A stretch of 64,000 nucleotides of DNA from Mixta hanseatica (GCF_023517775.1 NZ_CP082904.1:2542001-2606000), one strand, 5' to 3'; shown: positions 1 through 9,731, counted from the stretch's first letter. The notes: a model not told the origin generated them from the letters alone. A program made the numbers and translations.

Positions 1-466
1 TATCGCCGACGTGGATCGCGCAGTCGATGCCCTCGGCAATAAAGTCGGGCGTATGGTCGTTTAGCGTCCATTCGATACGGGTATGCGGATAACGTTGTAA
101 ATAGTCGCCTAACGGCGCGATCAGCTGATCCTGACCAAAAGCGTGCGGCGCACGCACGCGCAGAATGCCTACCGGCTCGTCGCTAACCGCATGTAGATCG
201 TCCTCCAGCAGCAGCCACTGTTCCGTCAGGCGACGCGCATGTTGATAACAGCGTTCGCCGTCATCGGTCAGCTTCATGGTATGAGTAGTGCGCTGAATTA
301 AACGCGCGCCAAGCAACTCTTCCAGCGCGCGTAAGCGTCGGCTTACTGTCGGCTGGCTGGTTTGCATCTGCGCCGCCGCCGCCGATAAGCTGCCGCTTTC
401 CACAATGCGTACAAAGGTATGCAGCAGCGTTATACGATCGGTACTGCCTGAGCTAAGTTCTTTCAT
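1..466 (-). CDS. LysR-family transcriptional regulator (C-terminus off window)
   Basis: N-terminal 155 residues of a LysR-type regulator; the rest lies beyond the left edge. The start is the ATG at 464-466. The first about 60 residues form a winged helix-turn-helix (readable segments SGSLSAAAAQMQTSQPTVSR and RRLRALEELLGARLIQRTT), followed by the beginning of the effector-binding domain. It is divergent from the MFS gene at 562 with a 95-bp gap, the usual arrangement for a LysR protein that controls its neighbour. The effector is unknown. The family is certain; regulation of the exporter is inference from position. Confidence 0.9.
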   Translation of the reverse strand, partial: MKELSSGSTDRITLLHTFVRIVESGSLSAAAAQMQTSQPTVSRRLRALEELLGARLIQRTTHTMKLTDDGERCYQHARRLTEQWLLLEDDLHAVSDEPVGILRVRAPHAFGQDQLIAPLGDYLQRYPHTRIEWTLNDHTPDFIAEGIDCAIHVGD

Positions 467-561
467 ACGTTGAGTGTATAACAGTTTTACTTCGATGATA
501 GCTACCCGCCGGCGCGGCAAAAGCGAAAAATAGCGCTACTTTCGCTTCCGGAGATATTGTT

Positions 562-1758
562 ATGTCGACCGTTACGGCTTCTTCCCCTACGGACATGGCT
601 GGCCTGTCACGCAAATCACAGTTCCTGCTGGCCAGTGGCGCCGGGCTTAGCGTCGCGTCTATTTATTACAGTCAGCCGATGCTGGGCATTATGGGCAGCA
701 GTTTTCATACCGGCGTTAGCCAAACCGGGCTGGTGCCGACCCTGACTCAGCTGGGCTATGCGCTGGGGATCTTATTTCTGACGCCGTTAGGCGACCGCTA
801 CGATCGCCGTCATATTATTTTGCTGAAAGGCCTGCTGCTGACCTTAATGCTATTGCTGTGCAGCGTTACCGGCACCTGGAACATGCTGTTGCTGAGCAGT
901 CTGGCGATTGGCCTGATGGCTACCGTGGCGCAAGACATTATTCCAGCGGCGGCGGCGCTGGCTACGGATCGGCAGCGCGGCAAAACGGTCGGTACGGTGA
1001 TGACCGGTTTGTTGGCCGGCATTTTACTGTCGCGGGTAGTGAGCGGCGCGGTGGCCGACGCGTTTGGCTGGCGCAGCATGTATGCCGCCGCCGCGTTAGG
1101 CGTGCTGCTGATTACCCTGGCGATCTGGCAGGCGCTGCCGCGTTTTACCCCCGCTTCGCGCCTCTCTTATCTGGCGCTGCTGCGCTCGCTGGGCCAGCTG
1201 TGGCTACAGCATGGCGCGCTGCGCCGCGCCGCGCTGGCGCAGGGGTTGCTTTCCATTGCGTTCAGCGCCTTTTGGTCAACGCTGGCGCTGATGCTGGCCG
1301 AACGTTATCAGTTGGGCAGCGCTACCGCCGGCGCCTTCGGGCTGGCAGGCGCCGCGGGCGCGCTGGCCGCGCCGATTGCTGGCGCCATCGCCGATCGTCA
1401 TGGACCGCACCAGGTGACGCGGGTGGGCTCGGCGCTGGTGATGCTCTCGTTTGCGCTGATGTTTGTTATGCCGCTGCTGTCGCCGCCGGTCCAGCTGGCG
1501 GTGATTGTGATTAGCGCGGTAGGCTTTGATTTGGGTTTACAGGCCACGCTGATTGCTCACCAGTCGCTGGTTTATGGACTGGATCCGGCTGCCCGCAGCC
1601 GCCTGAACGCGGTAATGTTTACGGTGATATTTATTGGCATGGCCAGCGGTTCTATCCTCGGCAGTCAGGCCTTAGCGTTAGCGGGCTGGACCGGCGTAGT
1701 GGTGTTGGCCACGCTGGCATCTGCGGGCGGCCTGATACTGCGTCTGCGCAGCCGATAA
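562..1758 (+). CDS. MFS transporter (drug/metabolite efflux type)
   Basis: A 398-residue inner-membrane protein of the major facilitator superfamily with about 12 hydrophobic segments. The MFS loop signature between TM2 and TM3 reads GDRYDRRH. A second copy of the half-repeat loop (IADRHGPHQ) lies near residue 275. The start is the ATG at 562, preceded by GGAGATATTGTT, a good ribosome binding site; the ORF five bases upstream is a shadow in another frame. It is divergent from a LysR regulator that probably controls it. The closest remembered relatives are YgaY/YnfM-type exporters of unknown substrate, so no symbol is given. Confidence 0.85.
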   Translation: MSTVTASSPTDMAGLSRKSQFLLASGAGLSVASIYYSQPMLGIMGSSFHTGVSQTGLVPTLTQLGYALGILFLTPLGDRYDRRHIILLKGLLLTLMLLLCSVTGTWNMLLLSSLAIGLMATVAQDIIPAAAALATDRQRGKTVGTVMTGLLAGILLSRVVSGAVADAFGWRSMYAAAALGVLLITLAIWQALPRFTPASRLSYLALLRSLGQLWLQHGALRRAALAQGLLSIAFSAFWSTLALMLAERYQLGSATAGAFGLAGAAGALAAPIAGAIADRHGPHQVTRVGSALVMLSFALMFVMPLLSPPVQLAVIVISAVGFDLGLQATLIAHQSLVYGLDPAARSRLNAVMFTVIFIGMASGSILGSQALALAGWTGVVVLATLASAGGLILRLRSR

Positions 1759-1834
1759 TGCGTTGCCTGTGGCTGGTGCCTCAGGCGTCAGCCGCTACAC
1801 TGAGAGAAGAGTCTCTTTCACCAGTGGAGGCAGT

Positions 1835-2398
1835 ATGGCTGTTTACGATAAGCAAAATTTTCCCGTAGAAAAGGTGCGCAAATATCTGGAGCCGGGACCG
1901 GTGGTTCTGGTGACATCTAGCTGGGAAAACCAGAGCGATATTATGACGCTTGGCTGGCATACCATTCTGGAATTTTCTCCTTCGCTGCTGGGTTGCATGA
2001 TCGCCAGCATGAACGTGAGCCACGATTTCATCCGCAACAGCGGCGAATGTGTGATTAATGTGCCCACCCATGAATTGATCGATCAGGTGGTTACTATCGG
2101 TAACAGCCATGGCGATGAGGTGGATAAATTTACGGTTAATTGCCTTAGCGCTGAGCCGGGTAGCGTAGTTAAAGCGCCGCTGATTGCCGAATGTTTCGCC
2201 AGTTTTGAATGCCGCCTGTACGACGGCGCGCTAGTGGATAATTATAACTTTTTTATCTTTGAAGTGGTGAAGGCGCACGTCGATCAGCAGGTCACTTCTC
2301 CTGCCACGCTGCACTATACCGGTGAGGGCCTGTTCCGCGTAATGGGCGAGCAAACCAGCGATCAGCATCGGAAATTTAAGCCAGAGATGCTGATTTAA
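1835..2398 (+). CDS. Flavin reductase-like FMN-binding protein
   Basis: A 187-residue protein of the flavin-reductase-like split beta-barrel family, which binds FMN and often supplies reduced flavin or acts as a small oxidoreductase. Recognisable segments are GPVVLVTSSW near the N-terminus, TLGWHTILEFSPSLLG, and ECVINVPTHELIDQV. The start is the ATG at 1835 because GTGGAGGC lies just upstream; an in-frame start at 1763 would run back to the preceding MFS gene and lacks a binding site. It sits 76 bp after the MFS gene on the same strand and may be cotranscribed. The physiological partner is unknown. Confidence 0.8.
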   Translation: MAVYDKQNFPVEKVRKYLEPGPVVLVTSSWENQSDIMTLGWHTILEFSPSLLGCMIASMNVSHDFIRNSGECVINVPTHELIDQVVTIGNSHGDEVDKFTVNCLSAEPGSVVKAPLIAECFASFECRLYDGALVDNYNFFIFEVVKAHVDQQVTSPATLHYTGEGLFRVMGEQTSDQHRKFKPEMLI

Positions 2399-2521
2399 CA
2401 TGAAAAATTTTCCTGTTAGGCGGTTAGCTGAACAGAAAGAGCGGCGCGAATTGCCGGTGAATAGCAGATTATGCGAGGATGACTGGCTTAGCGTCACGAC
2501 CCAATCTGGAGAAGTAAAAGA

Positions 2522-3061
2522 ATGGCAATTGAATATGCGGTAATTGCAGGCGGATGTTTCTGGTGTACTGAAGCGGTGTTCAAGGACATTATCGGCGTTG
2601 AATCCGTAGAAAGCGGCTATACCGGCGGTACGCGCCCTAACCCCACCTATGAGCAGGTATGCAGCGGCGCGACCGGTCATGCTGAAGCCATCCGCATCGG
2701 TTTCGATCCGGAAAAAGTCAGCTTTGGCGATCTGCTGGACATCAGCTTTGTTACGCACGATCCAACCCAGTTGAACCGTCAGGGCAACGATATTGGCACC
2801 CAGTATCGCTCGGCGATTTTCCCGGCGAATGCTGAACAGGAAGCGGAAGCCAAAGCGGCGATCGCACGCGCGCAGCAGGATTACAACGACCCGATCGTGA
2901 CCACTATCGAGCCGCTGACAGAGTTTTATCCGGCGGAAGATTATCACCAGGATTACTGGGAGGGCGCGGGTCAGCGCAACGGCTACTGCATGGCGGTGAT
3001 CCCGCCGAAGCTGCAGAAGCTGCGTAAAAGTTTTGCTAACCGCGTGAAGTCATCTTCATAA
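2522..3061 (+). CDS. msrA: Peptide methionine sulfoxide reductase MsrA
   Basis: A 179-residue MsrA, which reduces methionine-S-sulfoxide in proteins using thioredoxin. The family signature GGCFWCTE is at residues 10-17, with Cys12 as the catalytic cysteine. Further conserved blocks are GYTGG, GHAEA and the Tyr/Asp-rich YHQDYW. This is the short form lacking the N-terminal extension of E. coli MsrA (about 212 residues), so it may be a second MsrA type. The ATG follows GGAGAAGTAAAAGA. A GC-rich hairpin follows the stop. The gene is monocistronic as far as visible. Confidence 0.93.
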   Translation: MAIEYAVIAGGCFWCTEAVFKDIIGVESVESGYTGGTRPNPTYEQVCSGATGHAEAIRIGFDPEKVSFGDLLDISFVTHDPTQLNRQGNDIGTQYRSAIFPANAEQEAEAKAAIARAQQDYNDPIVTTIEPLTEFYPAEDYHQDYWEGAGQRNGYCMAVIPPKLQKLRKSFANRVKSSS

Positions 3062-3076
3062 GCGGTAATAAAGAAA

Positions 3077-3106
3077 GCGTCCCGCGCCGTTCAGGCTGCG
3101 GGACGC
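3077..3106 (+). terminator. Hairpin after msrA
   Basis: A 9-bp inverted repeat, GCGTCCCGC / GCGGGACGC, starts 16 bases after the msrA stop. No U-run follows directly, so it is either a weak terminator or an mRNA 3' stabiliser. Confidence 0.5.
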
Positions 3107-3178
3107 TGCATCAAAAAGTTTTGTATCTTTACGAGCGGCTCGACTTCCCGAGAAAATTATCCCCTTACCCCTCGTCTT

Positions 3179-4588
3179 TTATTTTTTCAGCCCCAGCGCA
3201 TCGTGAATAGTAAAGAACAGATCGGTCTGGTCAGTCAGGCCAACGACATTAGCCGCATGCGGGCCCCAGGCAGCGATACGCAGCTGTGTACCGGTGTGCT
3301 CCTGCGACTCTCCTTCCGAATTGCCGTAGCTGACGGTCATTACCGCGCCATCTTTAGTATTCAGCGCCTGCGTCAGACCCGGCGCTTTGGTACCGTTTTC
3401 AACGATCTGGCTGGAATGTGCATGGTCGGCGGTCACGATGACCAGCGTGTTGCCATCTTTACGGGCGAACTCCAGCGCCTTTTGTACCGCCTCGTCTAAA
3501 TCCACGGTTTCGCCGATTTGTCCGCAGGGATTAGCTGCGTGATCCTGTTTATCGATCGAGGCCCCTTCCACCTGCAGGAAAAAGCCCTGTTTATTGCTGC
3601 TCAGTAGGCTGATGGCCTTATCGGTCATTTGCGCCAGCGTCGGCGTACTGGCAGGACGCTGCGCATTCGCTTCACAGGTGACGGCGGGCTTATCGATATT
3701 ACCGTGATAGCTGGCTTTCGGCCCCTGCCAACGCACCGGCATGTTGCCTTCACTAAACAGGCCCAGCAGCGGTTTTTGCTGGTTGGCTACGTTGACCGCA
3801 TTAAGCGTTTGCAGATCGCTCACCAGCTGATAGCCGCGCGCTTCAGCCTGTTCACGCAGCGTTTTGCCCTGATAATCGCCCGCTTTAGCCACTTCGCTAA
3901 AGGTTTTCGCACCGCCGCCCAGCGTAACATCGGCACGTGTCACCAGTAACTGTTCAGCGATCGATCCTCTGCCGCCCTTTTCCAGCGCATTGCTGGCGCA
4001 GAGTTCGCTGGTTTTTACCGGGCCGTAGCATTTGCGCGAGGTGACGTGAGAGATTTGCGCCGCAGGCGTGGCATCTTCCAGCTCAGCGGTAGAGACATTA
4101 CCGGTGGCTTTGCCCGCTGCTTTCGCCAGTTCCAGCAGGGTGACATGATCTTTACCGTTAACGTCAACGCCAAGCGCACCGTTATAAGTTTTTACGCCAG
4201 TGGACCAGGCAGTTGCCGAGGCGGCCGAGTCGGTAACGTAGTTAGGTTTATGCGTCTCTTTATCCAGCGAGTAGTGAGTGTATTGTCCGGTCAGCGGTAG
4301 CGCATCGATTCCTTTAAAAAAGCCGCCCGCGCCCATGGCATAGTTGCGCGCCAGGGTGATTTCCGAGTCGCCCATGCCGTCGCCGATCAGCAAAATAACG
4401 TTTTTCGCCGGCGCATTGCTTAACGATGCCCTTAGCGCTGCGGTTTGGTCACCGCTAAAACGGCGCGCGCCGCCCTGCTGGGTGATGTCGCCTGAGGCGG
4501 CACGAGAGAGCGTCGCCATCTCTGCCATGGCGTTGCCAGCGATCAGGGTTGCCAGCAGCGAGAGCGCTAATAAGGGCTGTTTTTTCAT
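3179..4588 (-). CDS. phoA: Periplasmic alkaline phosphatase PhoA
   Basis: A 469-residue alkaline phosphatase precursor. A Sec signal peptide ends at the AMA near residues 20-22. Metal ligand motif IGDGMGDSE is at 68-76 and the catalytic serine motif DSAASATAW starts at Asp120, so Ser121 is the nucleophile. A later TADHAHSSQ block supplies zinc ligands. The enzyme hydrolyses phosphate monoesters in the periplasm during phosphate starvation. A Pho box is visible upstream (4670-4687). Length and motifs match E. coli PhoA, except that this window has no psiF or phoC neighbour. Confidence 0.96.
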   Translation of the reverse strand: MKKQPLLALSLLATLIAGNAMAEMATLSRAASGDITQQGGARRFSGDQTAALRASLSNAPAKNVILLIGDGMGDSEITLARNYAMGAGGFFKGIDALPLTGQYTHYSLDKETHKPNYVTDSAASATAWSTGVKTYNGALGVDVNGKDHVTLLELAKAAGKATGNVSTAELEDATPAAQISHVTSRKCYGPVKTSELCASNALEKGGRGSIAEQLLVTRADVTLGGGAKTFSEVAKAGDYQGKTLREQAEARGYQLVSDLQTLNAVNVANQQKPLLGLFSEGNMPVRWQGPKASYHGNIDKPAVTCEANAQRPASTPTLAQMTDKAISLLSSNKQGFFLQVEGASIDKQDHAANPCGQIGETVDLDEAVQKALEFARKDGNTLVIVTADHAHSSQIVENGTKAPGLTQALNTKDGAVMTVSYGNSEGESQEHTGTQLRIAAWGPHAANVVGLTDQTDLFFTIHDALGLKK

Positions 4589-4669
4589 TTACTTAATCCT
4601 TGGTAAATTTTTATTGCGAGGTGTGTAAAGAAGCGTAAGTCAGGAAGATGTCGTTTTTCTTACGCTGCG

Positions 4670-4687
4670 ATGTCGTTTTTATGACAG
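4670..4687 (-). promoter_or_regulatory. Pho box upstream of phoA
   Basis: On the minus strand, 82 bases before the phoA start, the sequence reads CTGTCATAAAAACGACAT. The first half is a perfect PhoB half-site, and the second is a weaker direct repeat at 11-base spacing. It fits PhoB-dependent induction of phoA. Confidence 0.7.
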
Positions 4688-4820
4688 CCCTGATGAAAGG
4701 AAGAAATTGTATAAGCCTTAAGCGGTGGTAACGAAAGGGAAAAATAGTGCTTGATTCTGTAATAACAACTCCCTATAGTAGCGCCCCGTTGCCACCCAGA
4801 GCGGTGTCAACAGACAATAC

Positions 4821-4908
4821 GGTGAGGTGTCCGAGTGGCTGAAGGAGCACGCCTGGAAAGTGTGTATACGGCAACGTATCGGGGGTTCGAATCCCCCTCT
4901 CACCGCCA
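4821..4908 (+). tRNA. serX: tRNA-Ser (anticodon GGA)
   Basis: An 88-nt class II tRNA with a full acceptor stem (GGTGAGG/CCTCACC), the long variable arm typical of tRNA-Ser, the TTCGAAT T-loop and an encoded GCCA end. The anticodon loop reads CTGGAAA, so the anticodon is GGA (codons UCC/UCU). The sequence is nearly identical to E. coli serW/serX. Its position next to phoH and efeUOB matches serX. Confidence 0.96.
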
Positions 4909-4921
4909 TATTCTATGAAAG

Positions 4922-4949
4922 AGCCTGAGCGAAAGTTCAGGCTTTTTTG
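4922..4949 (+). terminator. Rho-independent terminator after tRNA-Ser
   Basis: The stem AGCCTGA / TCAGGCT (4922-4928 with 4937-4943) is followed directly by a run of T residues, 14 bases after the tRNA 3' end. Confidence 0.85.
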
Positions 4950-4980
4950 TCTGCATAACGCCCTACACCTTTCAGGTATA

Positions 4981-5006
4981 AAAAAGCCCGGACTTGCGTC
5001 CGGGCT
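4981..5006 (-). terminator. Rho-independent terminator of phoH
   Basis: A perfect 9-bp stem, AGCCCGGAC / GTCCGGGCT. On the minus strand it is followed by a T-run, 23 bases beyond the phoH stop. Confidence 0.85.
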
Positions 5007-5028
5007 TGGGCTACAGCTACTCACTCAA

Positions 5029-5817
5029 TCAACTATAAGCATGCAGCGCGCGCTGACAGAGCGCGGAACGCACGCAATCCTCTTTTTCAAACCGCACCAG
5101 GCTAACCATTTCATCTTCGACAAAACGGTTAAGCGCGTCGGCGAGGCCTGATGTCACACCCGCTGGCAAATCGCATTGGGTAATATCGCCATTCACGATA
5201 ACCGTGACGTTCTCGCCCAGACGGGTTAAAAACATTTTCATTTGTGCCGCGGTGACGTTTTGCGCTTCATCGAGGATCACTACGGCGTTTTCGAAGGTAC
5301 GCCCGCGCATATAGGCAAAGGGAGCGATCTCTACCTTGCCGATTTCCGGACGCAGACAATATTGCATAAAGGAAGAACCGAGACGTTTAACCAGAACGTC
5401 GTAGACCGGGCGGAAATAAGGTGCAAACTTCTCAGAAATATCGCCGGGCAAAAAGCCCAGGTCTTCGTCCGCCTGCAGCACCGGTCGGGTCACGATAATC
5501 CTGTCGACATCCTTGTTAATCAGGGCTTCTGCTGCTTTTGCAGCGCTGATCCAGGTTTTACCGCAACCCGCTTCGCCGGTAGCGAAGATCAGCTGTTTTG
5601 TCTCTATGGCGTTAAGATAGTGCGCCTGAGCTTCATTACGCGCTTCAATCGGTGAACGATCGCGTGAATCACACGCCATACCGATGGCATCCAGGCCGCC
5701 CATATGCACCAGCGAGGTGACCGATTCTTCTTCACGCTGCCGATGGCTACGTGAATCGCTACGAAGCACTCGACGCGCTTCACGACGCGCTTTGATCACT
5801 GCTTTCTGTCTTCCCAT
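5029..5817 (-). CDS. phoH: PhoH family P-loop ATPase
   Basis: A 262-residue PhoH-like ATP-binding protein. Walker A is GEAGCGKT at residues 81-88 and the Walker B region ILDEAQ is at 181-186, with a helicase-like GENVTVIVNGD segment after it. The family is induced by phosphate limitation in E. coli, and links to RNA metabolism have been proposed; the exact role is not settled. The start at 5817 is supported by AAGGTG five bases upstream and an in-frame TAA just before it, so the longer forms annotated elsewhere cannot apply here. The synteny serX-phoH-efeBOU matches E. coli. Confidence 0.92.
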   Translation of the reverse strand: MGRQKAVIKARREARRVLRSDSRSHRQREEESVTSLVHMGGLDAIGMACDSRDRSPIEARNEAQAHYLNAIETKQLIFATGEAGCGKTWISAAKAAEALINKDVDRIIVTRPVLQADEDLGFLPGDISEKFAPYFRPVYDVLVKRLGSSFMQYCLRPEIGKVEIAPFAYMRGRTFENAVVILDEAQNVTAAQMKMFLTRLGENVTVIVNGDITQCDLPAGVTSGLADALNRFVEDEMVSLVRFEKEDCVRSALCQRALHAYS

Positions 5818-6332
5818 AGTGGCACCTTACAGTTGGTTTCATTTCCCGCACCGGAGTCTCTCTGGTGCGATTACGTGAACGCTTTAGAGGGTGGCTTCCT
5901 TCAGAGCCTTACAAGCCATTGAATGAGCATACGCCGCAGGCATACGCCGGAAATCATAAAAGGAATGTGTTAAGCCGAGAGGATTGAAAAAAGAAGAAAA
6001 TAGCCAGGAGAAAGAAAAACTCTCGCGAAAAAACGTGCGATGTTTTTTATTTGAAACGGGCTGTCCATTACAGGACTTTTCCATTCGCATTCTCCATCGA
6101 GGAAGCTGAACATGACAGACTACCGACCTGTATAAAGTGCAACAGATTCTTCTATTTTTGCAACAGCAATTTCACCTGAATGAATAAAAAACAATCACTC
6201 AATGGGCAAATAAAAAGAAACCCTTTTATTTTTACTTAAAATACAGAGGGATAAAAAAAGAAAATAAATCTGAGATTATTCAGAAATTCCATAATCGCCT
6301 ATGGAAGGCATGCGCCAGCAGAAAAAATTGCA
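5818..6332 (-). other. A+T-rich gap between efeB and phoH
   Basis: About 515 bases without a convincing gene. A hairpin CGCACCGG...CTGGTGCG lies just upstream of phoH (5848-5870), possibly in its leader. A half Pho-box-like CTGTCAT is present on the minus strand near 6111-6117. The 68-codon minus-strand frame at 5884-6090 has no recognisable homology and biased composition. The rest is homopolymer-rich. Confidence 0.5.
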
Positions 6333-6368
6333 AAAAAAACGCCTCCCGCCATTTATAACCGGGCGGGA
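6333..6368 (-). terminator. Rho-independent terminator of efeUOB
   Basis: The stem TCCCGCC / GGCGGGA (6344-6350 with 6362-6368) is followed on the minus strand by a run of eight T residues. It lies just past the efeB stop. Confidence 0.85.
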
Positions 6369-6381
6369 AAGCGACTGTTAA

Positions 6382-7659
6382 TCAAGCCTCAAGTAATGAC
6401 TGCGCCAGATAATGTTGATTATTTGCCACGCCGGGCAGAACAAAGAAATAGCCGCCCCCCACGGGTTTGATATATTCTTCCAGCGCTTCACCGTTGAGCC
6501 GCCTTTGTACCGCTAAAAATCCTTTTTCCAAATCGTGTTGATAACAAACGAACAGCAGCCCCATATCCAGCTGACCGGCAGAGGTGACGCCAGCGGAATA
6601 ACTGTAGCCGCGACGCAGCATCAGGCTGCTTTGTGTTTCCGGCGTGCGCGGATTGGCCAGACGGATATGGGCATCAAGCGGAATGATTTTTCCCTGGGGG
6701 TCCTGCGTGTAGTCTGGCTCGTCGCGCTCGTTTTTCATCCCCAGCGGCGCGCCGCTCAGCTTTTCACGCCCAAAAATAGTTTGCTGCTCGCCCAACGGCG
6801 TACGATCCCAAAATTCAACGTGAAACTGAATAATACGCACCGCCTGATAGCTGCCGCCCACCGCCCAGGCAGGTTCCTGCTGATCTTTTGTGACCCAGAG
6901 GATCGCATCCATCAGCGCCTGATTTGCCGTATTCGGATTGGCGGTGCCATCTTTGAAACCCAGCAGGTTGATGGGCGTTTCTTTGCCTTTGCTGCGCGCC
7001 GCATGGTCGGAAATAAACCCTTCGCGCCGCCAGCGGATTGCCAGTAAATCAGGCGTATGTTTGATGATATCGCGCAGCGCATGGATGACGGTATCGTTGG
7101 TATTGGCGCAAATCTGTAGCAGCAGATCGCCATGGCAGCTTTCGGCATCTAACGCGTCGTTGGGAAAGCGCGTCATGGTTTGCAGTTTCGCAGGCTTCAG
7201 CGCCGTCAGGCCGTAGCGCTCGTCAAACAGCGCCTCCCCTACCGAAACGGTTACCGTCAAATTATCGGGCCAGATATGTTCGCCGAGGATGCCTGAATCC
7301 AGCGGCGGCAGCTGCGGATTGCTGACCGGCGGCGCGTTGCCGCCGCCGGTGAGAAAAGCGATGCGCTCAGTGAGTAGTTTAAACAGCCGCACCAGCTCGT
7401 TTTTATCATCCGCCAGCACATCAAAAGCCACCAGCATCATTGCCGCCTGCTGCGGCGTGGTGATCCCTGCCTGATGCGCGCCATAAAACGGCTGGCGCTC
7501 TTCCCGGGCGCTGGGAGAGAGCGCGCCAGGCGAGAAGCTTTTTGCTGCCGCGCCGCTGATTGGGCAACTGCTGCCCACCACAGCGGCGCCGCTCAGCAGA
7601 CCGAGACCTTTTAACAAGCGGCGCCGTGAAGGCATCGCCGCGTCGGTCATCTTTTTCAT
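6382..7659 (-). CDS. efeB: Deferrochelatase/peroxidase EfeB
   Basis: A 425-residue Dyp-type haem peroxidase, the last gene of the EfeUOB ferrous-iron uptake system. A twin-arginine export signal ([10 protein letters not shown], residues 11-20) directs the folded protein to the periplasm. The Dyp signature GFKDG is at 234-238, and the [14 protein letters not shown] block carries the likely haem-ligand histidine. It is thought to oxidise Fe2+ or to release iron from haem. The start lies 5 bases after the efeO stop, so translation is probably coupled. It matches E. coli EfeB along its whole length. Confidence 0.95.
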   Translation of the reverse strand: MKKMTDAAMPSRRRLLKGLGLLSGAAVVGSSCPISGAAAKSFSPGALSPSAREERQPFYGAHQAGITTPQQAAMMLVAFDVLADDKNELVRLFKLLTERIAFLTGGGNAPPVSNPQLPPLDSGILGEHIWPDNLTVTVSVGEALFDERYGLTALKPAKLQTMTRFPNDALDAESCHGDLLLQICANTNDTVIHALRDIIKHTPDLLAIRWRREGFISDHAARSKGKETPINLLGFKDGTANPNTANQALMDAILWVTKDQQEPAWAVGGSYQAVRIIQFHVEFWDRTPLGEQQTIFGREKLSGAPLGMKNERDEPDYTQDPQGKIIPLDAHIRLANPRTPETQSSLMLRRGYSYSAGVTSAGQLDMGLLFVCYQHDLEKGFLAVQRRLNGEALEEYIKPVGGGYFFVLPGVANNQHYLAQSLLEA

Positions 7660-7664
7660 CCTGA

Positions 7665-8786
7665 TTAATCCAGTCCCAGCGTACCGCGCAACAGCGCCAA
7701 ATCTTCCGCCAGCGTAGTGATCGGCCCTTTCAGCCGGTTGCGGTCGGTAATGGTCAGTTTCTCATACGAGGCGAACCCATCCTGGGTATGGTATTTAGAC
7801 AGAATGGCATCAACTTTTTTGAAGTTGTTATCCACTTTGCCGAGCAGTTGCGGATTAGCCTTTTCCAGCTGCGGGCGCAGCAGGTTGACAATTTTCTGCG
7901 CGCCATCAACGTTGGCCTGAAAATCCCACAGATCGGTACGGCTATAGCGATCTTCTTCGCCGGAAATTTTGCTGGCCGCCACTTCTTCAATCAGCCCGGC
8001 CGCGCCGCCTACTACCTTGCCCGGCGGGAAAGCCAGTTCATTAATACGTTTCTGCAGCTCCAGCGTATCCTGATAGAGGCGATCGGCATAGGTGTTCATC
8101 CCATCGCTGCTGCGATCGCCAAATAGCGCTTTCTCCAGACGGTGGAAGCCGGTGAATTTAGGATCTGCCGCTTTTTGTTCGTAATCATCTTCGCGCGCAT
8201 CAATGCTGCCATCCAGATCGGAGAAAAGCTCGGCAATGGGTTCGATACGCTCATAGTGCTGGCGGGCTGGCGCATAAAGCGACTGCGCTTTTTTCACATC
8301 GCCCGCTTTGACCGCATCGGTAAAGGCTTTGGTGCCGCTGACCAGCTGCGCCACTTCGCCAACCACCCAGGTTTTATATTCGGCAATCGCGTCGCTAAGC
8401 TGCGCCAGCTCCGCCTGTTTGCCGTTATTTTGCGTGTCGCCGGCCGCCTTAACGATCAGTTTACCTTTCGGATTGCTGAGCAGCCCGCAGGTCATTTCAT
8501 ATTCGCCGGGCTGGAGAGTAGCGGTCAGTTTTTGCGTGAAGCCTGGCGCGATGTTTTCGCGCTCTTCCACTACCATGACTCCCTTCAGGATTTCCCATTC
8601 CAGCCCTTTCTGACTGTTATTGCGGATAATAAACTGAGTTTTCCCGGCGTTAACGGTGAGCGCCATCGGCTCACACTGTTTATCGTTCACGCTGACGTTA
8701 ACCTGTGGCACCTCAGCCGCGCCGGAAAGCGCTGAATACGTCAGAAGTGAAGCCAGCAAGGCTTTGCGGCGAGAGAAAATGGTCAT
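7665..8786 (-). CDS. efeO: Iron uptake protein EfeO (cupredoxin plus M75/imelysin domains)
   Basis: A 373-residue periplasmic component of EfeUOB. A Sec signal at the N-terminus ([20 protein letters not shown]) is followed by a cupredoxin-like domain and an imelysin (M75) domain with the [10 protein letters not shown] motif. It is proposed to bind ferrous/ferric iron and pass it to EfeU. The start is the ATG at 8786, preceded by AGGGACACTATTG; this gives 373 residues against 375 in E. coli, whereas the longer frame to 8924 would overlap the end of efeU. It lies 53 bases after efeU. Confidence 0.94.
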   Translation of the reverse strand: MTIFSRRKALLASLLTYSALSGAAEVPQVNVSVNDKQCEPMALTVNAGKTQFIIRNNSQKGLEWEILKGVMVVEERENIAPGFTQKLTATLQPGEYEMTCGLLSNPKGKLIVKAAGDTQNNGKQAELAQLSDAIAEYKTWVVGEVAQLVSGTKAFTDAVKAGDVKKAQSLYAPARQHYERIEPIAELFSDLDGSIDAREDDYEQKAADPKFTGFHRLEKALFGDRSSDGMNTYADRLYQDTLELQKRINELAFPPGKVVGGAAGLIEEVAASKISGEEDRYSRTDLWDFQANVDGAQKIVNLLRPQLEKANPQLLGKVDNNFKKVDAILSKYHTQDGFASYEKLTITDRNRLKGPITTLAEDLALLRGTLGLD

Positions 8787-8839
8787 CAATAGTGTCCCTG
8801 TTAAAGTCATAAACAGGCGCGACGAGCGCGCCCACGGTT

Positions 8840-9672
8840 TTAGCGCGTTGAGCCTGCTACTGCGGCGCCTGGCCGGGCAGGCATAAAAAACAGCAGCAGC
8901 GCCGGAATAAGGTAGATAAGCCACACCGCGACTTCGCTGACGGTGGGCGTTTCCTGGTAGCCCAACAGACTTTCCAGCAGCGTGCCGAACAGCGTGTGTG
9001 TGGAAAGTACGTTGCTAAGATCAAAGGCGATGGTCTGATATTGATTCCACAACCCCGCCTCATGGAAGGCGCGAATAGCGCCGGCAGCAAGGCCGGCGGC
9101 GACAAAAATAATAAACAGGCTGGTCCATTTGAAGAATTTCGCCAGGTTCAGTTTGACGCCGCCCCAGTAGATAAGCCCGCCGAGCAGCGCGGCGCTTATC
9201 AGCCCAAGGACGGCGCCGATCGGCGGTGCCAGGCCGACATCCTGGGTGAAGGCGGCGAGCAGAAAAAAGACCGATTCCAGCCCTTCGCGCGCGACGGCAA
9301 GAAAGACCATCAGCACCAGCGCCCAGCCGGTGTTGCTGCCTTTTTGCAGCGCCTGATCGACGGCCACTTCCAGTTGAGCCTTGACGTTGCGTGAGACTTT
9401 ACGCATCCAGAAGACCATGTAAGTCAGGATGAAAACCGCGATAACGGCTACGATGCCTTCAAACAGCTCCTGCTGTTTTTGCGGAAATTCACCGGTTGTA
9501 GCGTTGATGAACAGGCCAAGCGCCAGACAGAGCGCTGCGGCAATAAAAACGCCGGCCCACATAGCGCCAAACCAGCGGGTGCGCTGGGTACGTTTCAGGT
9601 AGCTGGCTATCAGGCTGACGATAAGCGCCGCTTCCAGCCCTTCGCGTAGCATATAAGAAAGGGAACGAACAT
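8840..9672 (-). pseudogene. efeU: Ferrous iron permease EfeU, frameshifted after codon 7 (or using an internal start)
   Basis: Inner-membrane Ftr1-like permease with the REGLE iron-binding motifs (MLREGLEAA at the start of the open frame and AREGLESVF in the middle). The open frame is 8840-9652 (270 residues) and aligns to E. coli EfeU from its residue 8 to the end. The first seven expected residues, MFVPFLI, are encoded at 9672-9652 in a different frame: CTT-ATA-TGC is read where CTT-ATT-ATG is expected, so one base is missing. The MFVPFLI frame stops after 20 codons. Only the upstream ATG has a good ribosome binding site (GAGGATCAGGC). Either the gene is cryptic, as known for E. coli K-12 efeU, or it starts weakly at 9652, or there is a sequencing error. 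Confidence 0.85.
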
Positions 9673-9699
9673 GCCTGATCCTCAGTAATTTCTGTACGC

Positions 9700-9724
9700 G
9701 TAAACTGGCGTAAAGAAGCGTAAA
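9700..9724 (+). promoter_or_regulatory. Triple GTAAA CpxR-type site upstream of efeU
   Basis: Three GTAAA half-sites at 9700, 9710 and 9720, each separated by exactly 5 bases. The CpxR consensus is a pair of GTAAA with a spacer of about five bases. CpxAR control of efeUOB is described in E. coli. Confidence 0.7.
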
Positions 9725-9731
9725 TAAAAAC

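Noticed and set aside
858..1514. 218-codon plus-strand frame inside the MFS gene
   Set aside because: It is an Arg/Gly/Ala-rich shadow of the MFS gene in another frame; only the MFS frame gives membrane segments and family motifs.
2400..2540. 47-codon frame starting directly after the flavin reductase stop and running into msrA
   Set aside because: No ribosome binding site, overlaps the msrA start, no recognisable product; the region is better read as the msrA leader.
2231..2947. 238-codon minus-strand frame covering msrA
   Set aside because: Antisense shadow; msrA on the other strand has clear motifs.
5884..6090. 68-codon minus-strand frame upstream of phoH
   Set aside because: Ser/Phe-rich product without similarity that I can recall, in homopolymer-rich DNA; the nearby GGAGA alone is too little support.
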